Shown here piece after piece: positions 42,402 through 48,328 of a DNA stretch of 64,000 bases (the stretch's first letter is position 1; every line of letters begins with the position of its first letter). The DNA is from Paludibacteraceae bacterium. GTDB taxonomy: Bacteria > Bacteroidota > Bacteroidia > Bacteroidales > Paludibacteraceae. A model generated the notes under the pieces. That model had not been told where the DNA came from. It searched no databases and saw only the letters and a program-made list of their open reading frames with translations. Location: the NCBI GenBank assembly GCA_024399545.1, contig JAKSNS010000006.1, positions 1 to 64,000 of the forward strand, given 5' to 3'. The position numbers were made by a program, and so were the translations under genes.

Positions 42402-43239
42402 GTTCAACCGTGTTGTAAAGTCGTTGGTTCAACAGTTCTATCTGTCGCGAGAATTTGGTCTGCTGAGTGGCAAATTCGTGTATCTCATGCAGCAGCACGG
42501 CCAATTTCATCGTCTCTCCGAATGCCTCCCTGTCACGGCTGTTCATGTCGTACGAATAGTCGTTTTCACCCCTCAGCATCACCGTCACTTTTTCCCCGTC
42601 CGTGTCTGTTATATATGCGGTTATGCCAGTTTCCAAGTCGTCGTTGAACGATAGGAACTCATGGAATACGCCTCCGTCGTTGAATGATGACACATCGTCA
42701 GCGACTCCCGTGTGACGTTCCATTCCGTCAATCGAGATTGTCAACGTCGTATGCACTGCCTCACGCCCGACGTAGAAACTTATAAGCACTATGTCGCCGT
42801 TGTCGTTTACCGTGGGTTTCAGGTAGTTCCTGCTTGTGTTGTTCTCTGTCCTGAATACACGGTGTTCCCAGATACCTATGTCTTGGTATTCCGAAGCTGG
42901 CGAATAATTGAAGTTTACCTTGATTTTCTCCAATTTCGCACTGTCAACTCGCAGCATACTGTCAACATGGGGAAGTGACGTGATCGCTTGTATCAACTCA
43001 ATCCTCCACTCAATTGTGTCAGCCTGACGGCGTGATTTGATGTCACGTGGGAAACTCTCGTGGATTGAGTCCAGTGTCAGCAAGGCTGCCTGAGGGTCTT
43101 TTTTTTCCAACCTGCGGGCATTATCCAACAGCCCCTCGGCAGTGACGGTTTTCCCCGAGCCTGCGCATGAGGAAAGAATAAACGCTAATAATAAGGATAT
43201 TAGGATGTTTAGTTTGTGAAAAGTGTAAAAAGATGGCAT
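42394..43239 (-). CDS. Conserved lipoprotein, first gene of the nine-gene operon
   Basis: A 281-residue lipoprotein with a long n-region before the hydrophobic core (LISLLLAFILSSC) and lipobox LSSC, Cys25. The mature part has an N-terminal helical segment (GLLDNARRLEKKDPQAALLTLDSI, TPR-like), a middle beta-rich region with repeats of hydrophobic alternation, and a C-terminal coiled-coil-like helix (LLHEIHEFATQQTKFSRQIELLNQRLY). I do not recognise a named family. Its position just after a perfect -33/-7 promoter (-7 box 43267-43274) makes it the lead gene of the run down to fabG. Confidence 0.6.
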   Translation of the reverse strand: MPSFYTFHKLNILISLLLAFILSSCAGSGKTVTAEGLLDNARRLEKKDPQAALLTLDSIHESFPRDIKSRRQADTIEWRIELIQAITSLPHVDSMLRVDSAKLEKIKVNFNYSPASEYQDIGIWEHRVFRTENNTSRNYLKPTVNDNGDIVLISFYVGREAVHTTLTISIDGMERHTGVADDVSSFNDGGVFHEFLSFNDDLETGITAYITDTDGEKVTVMLRGENDYSYDMNSRDREAFGETMKLAVLLHEIHEFATQQTKFSRQIELLNQRLYNTVEHD

Positions 43240-43266
43240 ACAATATTCGTTAATCCATACAGGCTA

Positions 43267-43298
43267 CAAAGGTACGCAATATTTTTCAATTGACCAAA
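43267..43298 (-). promoter_or_regulatory. Promoter of the nine-gene operon (43239 to 34567)
   Basis: On the minus strand TTTG (complement of 43295-43298), an exact 20-base spacer, and TACCTTTG (complement of 43267-43274). The first gene starts 28 bases on. The following eight genes are separated by gaps of at most 26 bases or by overlaps. Confidence 0.85.
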
Positions 43299-43405
43299 CT
43301 ATTTCCCCTAAAATTTCTACGTCTTATCCACATCCGCCCAATTTCCACATGAAAAAATCCCCTTTGTTACAATGAAATAATAACTTGGTACAATCTTATT
43401 TTTAT

Positions 43406-43450
43406 GCCATTAGCCGTTACCCAGAAAGCGCAGCCAAAAGCCAATGGCTA
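43406..43450. repeat. 45-base repeat, copy 1
   Basis: Starts GCCATTAGCCGTTACCC and ends AGCCAATGGCTA. It is identical to 44031-44075 at 44 of 45 bases and in the same orientation. Its first 14 bases (GCCATTAGCCGTTA) pair almost perfectly with TAACGACTAATGGC just downstream (43456-43469), so this copy can fold into a long hairpin. Confidence 0.85.
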
Positions 43451-43488
43451 ACGACTAACGACTAATGGCCCAAAAAAGTGTATAGCAA

Positions 43489-43963
43489 ATTTCTAATTGT
43501 AACCGTTTAATTGTAACCCACCACCTAACCATCTGTCTGTCAATACCTATTTACCTCAAAACCGCCAAAAATTAATTGTAACCAATTGTAACCAATTGTA
43601 ACCACCCAACTCTCATAAAATATGCAAAATTTCGTAAATCCCAAAATCGACATTTCCAAATTAACATTAGTTGCGCAAATCTTAACCACCCTTAAAAAAG
43701 ACGTAGCCCAAACGAACCCCTGACCTATCCCAAAGTTGGTTCAAATCTCGAAAAACCGAATTTGAAATGTTAAATTTTCACCTCCAATTTTCCCCACCTC
43801 ATCAATTTTCATCCATTTTTTCCTATAATTCTTCACATCCCATTTTGCGGTTACAATTGGTTACAATTGGTTACAATTAAAATGTCGCCTTTTTGCCAAA
43901 ATCCACCCCTGATACTCAGCCTTTTAACCCCAAGGTTACAATTAAACGGTTACAATTAGAAAT
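43489..43963. repeat. Symmetric nested inverted repeats (30-53-32-245-32-53-30)
   Basis: Outer arms 43489-43518 and 43934-43963 are a perfect 30-base inverted pair. Inner arms 43572-43603 and 43849-43880 are a perfect 32-base pair made of three AATTGTAACC units. The distance from outer to inner arm is 53 bases on both sides, and the core is 245 bases. The 53-base stretches are not complementary to each other, so the symmetry is in spacing and arms only. The arms are built from one unit, AATTGTAACC. No frame of note lies inside. Confidence 0.9.
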
Positions 43964-44030
43964 CTCCTATCCTCCTCCTTGATATAGGAAAAAAAGTCTC
44001 TATAACATTTCGTGTGTAATACATCTTTAA

Positions 44031-44075
44031 GCCATTAGCCGTTAGCCAGAAAGCGCAGCCAAAAGCCAATGGCTA
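44031..44075. repeat. 45-base repeat, copy 2
   Basis: The second copy of the GCCATTAGCCGTTA...CCAATGGCTA repeat, same orientation as copy 1 and differing at one base. The two copies flank the nested inverted repeats, 38 bases outside them on the left and 67 on the right. Confidence 0.85.
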
Positions 44076-44339
44076 ATAGCGTATATGGCGTGTGCCAGCT
44101 AAGCCATCCCTCTAATGCAATCTCCTAAAACTTCAGGAACATATAGAAAAGCGCAGCGTTCTAAGAGAACTATGACTCTATAACCATTCTTTTGCTGAGA
44201 TGTACCTTGCTAACCGCTTAGGCGAACTTACCCACTCAAAACGTTATAGTGCCAAAAAAACTTTCCAAAACATTTGCTCAGTTCAAAAATATAATAGTCC
44301 CCAATTTTTAGACAACTTGCAAGGTTAAAAAATTATTCG

Positions 44340-44347
44340 TACCCTTG
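44340..44347 (+). promoter_or_regulatory. Transposase promoter flanked by a 9-bp inverted repeat
   Basis: TACCCTTG (44340-44347) is a TAnnTTTG variant, 25 bases before orfA. CTTGCAAGG (44316-44324) and CCTTGCAAG (44343-44351) form a perfect inverted repeat around it, overlapping the -7 box. Confidence 0.5.
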
Positions 44348-44371
44348 CAAGCGAAAAATAAAAGTACAGAA

Positions 44372-44677
44372 ATGGGTAGACCTAGTAAATTTGATGCTTC
44401 GTTCATGGCTAAGGTAACCATCGAGGCATTGCAAGCGAAAGAGACCTTGCAGGCATTGGCAAAGAAGTATGGAGTTGCGCCAAGCAAGATTGAGAAATGG
44501 AAGGAGAAACTCCTTCAGAACTCCAACAAAGCCTTCGAATCAGACGCAGAGGACAAGCGCGAAATCAAAAAGCTTAAGGAAACAAACGCAAAGCTTGAAC
44601 GCAAGGTCGGGCAACTAACGCTGGAATGCGATTTTTTTGCGGAAGCCTGCGAGGATGCCGGACTCAAAGTCAGATAG
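44372..44677 (+). CDS. IS3-family transposase OrfA
   Basis: A 101-residue helix-turn-helix protein: MGRPSKFDASFMAKVTIEALQ, then ALAKKYGVAPSKIEKWKEKLL (HTH_Tnp_1-like DNA-binding part) and a leucine-zipper-like coiled coil (EIKKLKETNAKLERKVGQLTLE) for multimerisation. I chose ATG 44372; a TTG nine codons earlier lies in the -7 region and is unlikely. The frame overlaps orfB by 52 bases, and a run of seven T (44632-44638) lies in the overlap near the end of OrfA as a likely -1 slip site, giving an OrfAB fusion transposase. Confidence 0.9.
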   Translation: MGRPSKFDASFMAKVTIEALQAKETLQALAKKYGVAPSKIEKWKEKLLQNSNKAFESDAEDKREIKKLKETNAKLERKVGQLTLECDFFAEACEDAGLKVR

Positions 44678-45495
44678 CAGAACTTGAGAAGAAGCGTCCC
44701 GCAGGCATAAGTCGCAACAGATTCTGCCAGTTGATGGATATTTGCCGTTCAGGCTTATATTACGAACCTGCAGAGGAATCGAAGGAGAACCAGGAAATAA
44801 TGAAGATAATGGACATGTATTTTATGGATCATCCTACTACCGGCAAACGTGGTTTCCGTGACTACCTGAGGCTTATAGGTTATAAGGTTAACATCAAGAG
44901 AGTTAGGCGTTTGATGGATGTCATGGGCATAGAACCTATATATCCAAGGAAATGTCTGAGCAAGGGTGGCGTCAGCAAGTACATCCATCCATATCTGCTC
45001 AGAGGCTTGAATATCACCCATCGCAATCAGGCATGGAGCACCGATATCTCATATATTCCGATGAAAAATGGTTTTATGTATCTATATGCAATCATAGATG
45101 TTTACAGCCGCTATCTTCTCGGATGGAAACTGAGCAACAGTCTTTCTGCTTCTAATGTTTACGAACTTCTGCAGGAATGTGTCGATTTATATGGGGCTCC
45201 AGAGATAGTCAATACCGATCAAGGGAGTCAATATACGACTGCTGACTGGGAGGAACTGCTTAAGCGAAACGGAATCCGCATCTCAATGGACGGCAAAGGC
45301 CGTTGCAAGGACAATATCTGGATTGAGCGGTTCTGGCGTTCTATCAAACAGGATTACATTTACACACATCCGACCGATGATGTCATGGAGCTCCGTAATG
45401 GCATTGATGGATGGATTCGTTTTTACAACTATGAACGGCCGCATCAGGGGCTCGGCGGCTTTGTTCCCTCGGCGTTTTTTGTCGCCGTTGCCTGA
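44626..45495 (+). CDS. IS3-family transposase OrfB (DDE integrase domain)
   Basis: A 289-residue catalytic subunit in the -1 frame relative to OrfA; it is normally made as an OrfAB fusion by slippage. HTH_21-type region first (KRPAGISRNRFCQLMDICRSGLYYEPAEE), then the rve integrase core with DDE residues: Asp in WSTDISYIPM, Asp in IVNTDQGSQYT, and Glu in WIERFWRSIKQDYIY. The end is NYERPHQGLGGFVPSAFF, with the last codons and the TGA stop lying inside a perfect 56-base palindrome (45468-45523). The frame looks intact, so the element may be active. Confidence 0.9.
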   Translation: MRFFCGSLRGCRTQSQIAELEKKRPAGISRNRFCQLMDICRSGLYYEPAEESKENQEIMKIMDMYFMDHPTTGKRGFRDYLRLIGYKVNIKRVRRLMDVMGIEPIYPRKCLSKGGVSKYIHPYLLRGLNITHRNQAWSTDISYIPMKNGFMYLYAIIDVYSRYLLGWKLSNSLSASNVYELLQECVDLYGAPEIVNTDQGSQYTTADWEELLKRNGIRISMDGKGRCKDNIWIERFWRSIKQDYIYTHPTDDVMELRNGIDGWIRFYNYERPHQGLGGFVPSAFFVAVA

Positions 45496-45523
45496 TCAGG
45501 CAACGGCGACAAAAAACGCCGAG
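45468..45523. repeat. Perfect 56-base palindrome at the end of the transposase gene
   Basis: Arms of 28 bases with no spacer, centred on TGATCA; the TGA is the orfB stop codon. It codes for the last residues of OrfB (PSAFFVAVA). Folded RNA would be a 28-bp hairpin with no loop at the base level. Six T/A form the middle of each arm, not a tail, so it is not a standard terminator. Confidence 0.95.
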
Positions 45524-45591
45524 AAAAGCAATTGTTTAACTGTCAAAAAATTGGGATCACTATACAACAGCAAAATTAATACGATACAACT

Positions 45592-45822
45592 ATGAGTTAT
45601 GATGAAATGGCACGATTGGATGTACTCAACGTTATTCAAGGTATAAATTCTGAGGCAGAGTATGTGGAGTTTCGTAACATGCTTGCTCGCTATTTTGCAG
45701 ATAAGGCGCAGAAAGCCATTGATGCTATGTGAGAAAAGGGTGAGATAACTGCCGAGATAATAGAACAGTGGGGTAATACAAAAATGCGAACACCTTACCG
45801 CAATGCGTTACATCGTTCTTGA
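45592..45822 (+). pseudogene. PIN-module antitoxin-like gene with an in-frame stop
   Basis: A 76-codon frame starting at ATG 45592 that carries TGA at codon 47 (45730-45732), where the related copy at 3.3 kb has TGG (Trp). The rest (EKGEITAEIIEQWGNTKMR...) continues in frame to TGA 45820-45822 and overlaps the toxin start. The first half is nearly identical to the orphan copy (MSYDEMARLDVLNVIQGINS). It is probably inactive. In Bacteroidota such proteins precede PIN-family toxin genes, which is the order here; I name it antitoxin by context. Its promoter was probably destroyed by the IS3 insertion just upstream. Confidence 0.6.
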
Positions 45823-45991
45823 CACAAACTGCTTGTTGCAGTCTTTGCCATCCAAGAGTCCGTACCACAAAATATGGACTGATGTCATGGCAGGCGAAAT
45901 CAGTCTTTGCGTTAATACTGACATTCTTGAAGAATACGAAGAGAAACTTTGCGAGTATTCAGCACCAGAAGTTGCTCATAATGTTGTATAG
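45803..45991 (+). pseudogene. Truncated PIN-domain toxin
   Basis: A 62-codon frame beginning MRYIVLDTNCLLQSLPSKSP (the first PIN Asp in LDTNCLL) and continuing ICVNTDILEEYEEKL-like CVNTDILEEYEEKLCEYSA (second acidic region) until a TAG. The same frame continues for six more codons (AIAAFY) after the stop before TAA, so the rest of the PIN domain, with its last Asp residues, is lost. The ATG overlaps the antitoxin frame. Family: VapC-like PIN ribonuclease of the COG1569/PIN_3 type. It cannot form a complete active site. Confidence 0.65.
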
Positions 45992-46031
45992 GCAATTGCG
46001 GCATTTTATTAAGGTTCTTACTGCATAATGA

Positions 46032-46060
46032 AAATGGAGGCAAATTCTGTCTCCATTTTT
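46032..46060 (+). terminator. Terminator after the PIN module
   Basis: AAATGGAG (46032-46039) pairs with CTCCATTT (46051-46058) around an 11-base loop, followed by TTTTT in overlap. The same loop words (GGAGGCAA...CTCC) recur at 48660-48687. Confidence 0.65.
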
Positions 46061-46099
46061 ATGTTCTATAGACAACGTTCAAGGCCAGGTTTGTACTGT

Positions 46100-46197
46100 T
46101 TCTTCGAGGATTACTCGACCATTACTCGACTATCGTACAAGAATTCGTGGAGATTCTTGTGCGATGGTTGAGTAATACCGCAGTGATGGTCGAAGAA
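46100..46197. repeat. 98-base imperfect palindrome, 45-base arms
   Basis: Arms 46100-46144 and 46153-46197 match at 34 of 45 positions, with an 8-base loop. The outer ends (TTCTTCGA) match the outer ends of the 36-base palindrome at 48722-48757. The arms contain an internal repeat (ATTACTCGACCATTACTCGAC), so it may have grown by duplication. Confidence 0.75.
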
Positions 46198-46237
46198 TCA
46201 GGCTTCAAAAACAACTCTCAAAAAACTTTCCGAAATA

Positions 46238-46269
46238 TTTGTTCAATTCAGAATAAAGTTGTACCTTTG
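46238..46269 (+). promoter_or_regulatory. Promoter cassette copy B
   Basis: TTTG (46238-46241), 20 bases and TACCTTTG (46262-46269). Preceding TTTCCGAAATATTTGTTCAA matches copies A and C closely. No gene starts soon after; the next ATG is 247 bases away and has its own -7 box at 46446-46453. Confidence 0.75.
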
Positions 46270-46445
46270 CAACGTGAAATAGTAGAGCTGAAGATTGTAA
46301 GGATTCTGGAACTCTGTGAAAGATACAGTTAAATCGTCTGTCCGTAGTAATAGAATTCTAACCTACTTATACTCAATTTGTAATCGCATATAGTTATACT
46401 ATTAGTAAAAAAATTCGAAAAACCTTGTTTTTGCGATTTTATTAG

Positions 46446-46453
46446 TAACTTTG
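46446..46453 (+). promoter_or_regulatory. -7 box of the DUF488 operon
   Basis: TAACTTTG with a TTG 18 bases upstream (46425-46427), 63 bases before ATG 46516. Confidence 0.55.
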
Positions 46454-46515
46454 TATGGTGGATATGCATAATCAGTTTCTTACATATATGTGTCTGAACG
46501 AATGTGTTAACTATT

Positions 46516-47079
46516 ATGAGTGAGTTTTATTTATATTCAATAGGTCATGGCAATAAGTCTATGGATGAGTTTATGTCTGAATTGCAACAGTTCTCCATCA
46601 AATATCTCATAGATGTTCGTTCTAAGCCATATTCCAAGTATTATCCGCATTTCAACAAGGAGCAATTAATAACTTATTTTTCTGCTCAGGATATAGCCTA
46701 TGATTGGTGGGGCGAAATGATTGGTGGTTTACCTCCTGCCTCGTGGAATTGTATTACCTCGGAAGGGAAAGTTGATTACGAAAAAATGTCGCACAACCAA
46801 ACGTTTATCAAAGGTATAGAGCGTTTGGTAAAAGCCAACGAGAAACATTGCAAGACAGCAATAATGTGCAGTGAGTCAGACCCACATATATGTCATAGGA
46901 GTAAACTTATAGGCAGAATGTTATCTGAAAGAGGAATTGAATTGCAACACATTGTACTCAATAAAATGGGCAATGCCATTATTCGTCCGCAAAGCGATAT
47001 CTTCACGGACATAATCAATGATGTTCGAAATTTGTTTTCTGACGACATCAAATTGACTTCGGTGAACGCACATGTCTGA
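46516..47079 (+). CDS. DUF488 family protein, first copy
   Basis: A 187-residue soluble protein with the DUF488 signatures: YSIGHGNKSMDEFMSEL (about 5-21), LIDVRSKPYSKYYPHFNKEQL (a strand and the 'DVR.fP.S' motif), a central WWGEMIGGLPPASWN and the Cys/His motif ICSESDPHICHRSKL-like CSESDPHICHRSKLIG. The conserved Cys, Glu and Cys-His-Arg suggest a nucleotide- or nucleic-acid-related active site; no biochemical role is established. I chose ATG 46516 (MSEFYLYSIGHG) over the GTG at 46504. It overlaps the second DUF488 gene by eight bases; both are in one operon with a third gene. Confidence 0.75.
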   Translation: MSEFYLYSIGHGNKSMDEFMSELQQFSIKYLIDVRSKPYSKYYPHFNKEQLITYFSAQDIAYDWWGEMIGGLPPASWNCITSEGKVDYEKMSHNQTFIKGIERLVKANEKHCKTAIMCSESDPHICHRSKLIGRMLSERGIELQHIVLNKMGNAIIRPQSDIFTDIINDVRNLFSDDIKLTSVNAHV

Positions 47080-47560
47080 AATGGTGTTATATACAATTGG
47101 TGTTTATGAAAGTACGGAAGCCTCATTTTTCAAGGCTCTTGCGGATAATAATATAGACACATTTTGCGATATACGTCAGCGCAGAGGAGTCCGAGGCAGA
47201 ATGTATAGTTATGTGAACAGTACTTATCTTCAGAATAAGCTTGCTGAACTTGGGATAAAATACCGTTATATAAAAGATTTGGCTCCAACAAACGAGATTA
47301 GACAGATGCAGAAAGATGCTGACAAACTTAATCATATAGATAAGAAATCAAGGACTGAATTGGGAATAATATTCAGAACAGAGTATGCTAAAAGGATTTT
47401 GAATAATTTTGATATTGATTCGTTGGTTGGCGAATTAAAAAAAAATGGAGCTAAAAACATAGTTTTTTTCTGTGTGGAGAAATCTGCCATGGCTTGTCAC
47501 AGATCTATTGTTACGGCTCGTATTGCTACTAAGTATGGTTATGAGGTAAAACATTTGTGA
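47072..47560 (+). CDS. DUF488 family protein, second copy
   Basis: A 162-residue second DUF488-type protein, divergent from the first: YTIGVYESTEASFFKAL, FCDIRQRRGVRGRMYSYVN (the 'DVR' position reads DIR) and VEKSAMACHRSIVTA (the Cys-His motif; EK in place of the usual E-x-D). The tandem of two differing copies suggests a heterodimer or two specificities. The start overlaps the first copy by eight bases, and the next gene begins three bases after its stop. Function unknown. Confidence 0.75.
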   Translation: MSEMVLYTIGVYESTEASFFKALADNNIDTFCDIRQRRGVRGRMYSYVNSTYLQNKLAELGIKYRYIKDLAPTNEIRQMQKDADKLNHIDKKSRTELGIIFRTEYAKRILNNFDIDSLVGELKKNGAKNIVFFCVEKSAMACHRSIVTARIATKYGYEVKHL

Positions 47561-47563
47561 GTT

Positions 47564-48169
47564 ATGGGAAAAGTATTGATTGTTTCGCGAACTAAAATGA
47601 GAAGTGGAATATGTGTTGGTGGCATAGATGTTGACAAGAAAAAGTTTGTTAGATTGCATACCGATCATGGAGCAAATCTTTCAGAAGAGGCACCTTATGC
47701 AATAGGTGGATTATGGGAAATGACGCTTGAATCGCCTTGGAATCCCCGTAAAGCTCCTCATGCAGAAGATATGATGGTCAAAGGAGCAAGCTTTGTGTCA
47801 GATTTACCAAAAACTATGTTGGCTGAAGAGATACGGCAAACAGGAGTTCCAATCATCAATGGCCCTTTGGAAGAAACATTTGATAAATGCCTGAAATTCA
47901 CTTCTAATGGTAAAGGCTATATAAATGAACAAAATGTGCCGTCAAATAGCGTGGCATTATGGGTGACCGATGATGATATTATCCCTGTTTTAGAATTTGG
48001 CAAAACAATTTTTAGATACAAAGATAGAAGAATGCCATTTGTGGGATTTCAAGATACTCAGAAAATAAACTCAGGAACGTTGGTGAGACTATCTTTGGCA
48101 AACTGGTGGAAACCAGAAGACGCAGAAGTGGAGTTAAGGTGCTATCTGCAATTGTCCGGGTGGTGTTAA
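47564..48169 (+). CDS. Probable dual OB-fold protein
   Basis: A 201-residue soluble protein. IVSRTKMRSGICVGGIDV (about 5-22), a VRLHTDHGAN segment, then GGLWEMTLESPWNP and the later VALWVTDDDIIPVL and GTLVRLSLANWWKP read as two small beta-barrels, which fits a dual OB-fold ('DuOB'-type) protein as I recall it from Bacteroidota islands. OB folds bind single-stranded nucleic acid or oligonucleotides. No catalytic residues are evident. It is cotranscribed with two DUF488 genes and is the last gene of the operon; a hairpin (48182-48214) follows. Confidence 0.5.
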   Translation: MGKVLIVSRTKMRSGICVGGIDVDKKKFVRLHTDHGANLSEEAPYAIGGLWEMTLESPWNPRKAPHAEDMMVKGASFVSDLPKTMLAEEIRQTGVPIINGPLEETFDKCLKFTSNGKGYINEQNVPSNSVALWVTDDDIIPVLEFGKTIFRYKDRRMPFVGFQDTQKINSGTLVRLSLANWWKPEDAEVELRCYLQLSGWC

Positions 48170-48181
48170 AGTCTGTTAAAT

Positions 48182-48214
48182 CAAAGGACTGTTATGGTAA
48201 AAAACAGTCCTTTG
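48182..48214 (+). terminator. Hairpin after the DUF488-OB operon
   Basis: CAAAGGACTGTT (48182-48193) pairs perfectly with AACAGTCCTTTG (48203-48214). The T-run is short, so it is only a probable terminator. A partial repeat of the downstream arm follows (AAAAACAGTCTTT). Confidence 0.5.
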
Positions 48215-48328
48215 TCAAAACAATACTCTGGTAAAAACAGTCTTTAATAGGCATCTGACTGAAACTCAACCAGAGCCTGATTAAATTGTTTAATAAATCT
48301 TATGTTGGGTCGAAAACCCGGCACTGAT

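Larger units (their letters stand above)
43240..44371. other. 1.1-kb gene-free island border rich in repeats
   Basis: There is no credible gene. Features in order: the operon promoter (43267-43298), a 45-base repeat (43406-43450), the symmetric nested inverted repeats (43489-43963), a second copy of the 45-base repeat (44031-44075), a small stem-loop near 44157-44171, a half promoter cassette (TTTG at 44273-44276) and the left end of an IS3-family element. The transposase promoter is at 44340-44347. Confidence 0.6.
44297..45560 (+). mobile_element. IS3-family insertion sequence
   Basis: About 1.26 kb with two overlapping frames (orfA 44372, orfB 44626) in the -1 relation typical of IS3. Imperfect terminal repeats are visible: CCCAATTTTTAGACA at the left (44301-44315) and, on the minus strand, CCCAATTTTTTGACA at the right (about 45541-45555). 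The ends are approximate and I could not define a target duplication. It lies between the TTTG box of a cassette promoter and the start of a PIN-module antitoxin gene. A 56-base perfect palindrome overlaps the end of orfB. Confidence 0.85.
45992..46515. other. Gene-free spacer with terminator, palindrome and promoters
   Basis: No supported gene; the frame at 46147-46332 is a shadow of repeat sequence. In order: a terminator (46032-46060), a 98-base imperfect palindrome (46100-46197), promoter cassette copy B (46238-46269), about 170 bases without signal except AATCGCA/TGCGATT short inverted repeats (46383-46389 and 46432-46438), and the promoter directly before the DUF488 operon (46446-46453). 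Confidence 0.6.

Noticed and set aside
43489-43963. CRISPR array from the repeated AATTGTAACC units
   Set aside because: Units are short, in inverted orientation on the two sides, and the intervals are not regular spacers; no cas gene is present.
46147-46332. 61-codon frame between the PIN remnant and the DUF488 operon
   Set aside because: It begins inside the palindrome and runs through promoter cassette B; the non-coding explanation is better.
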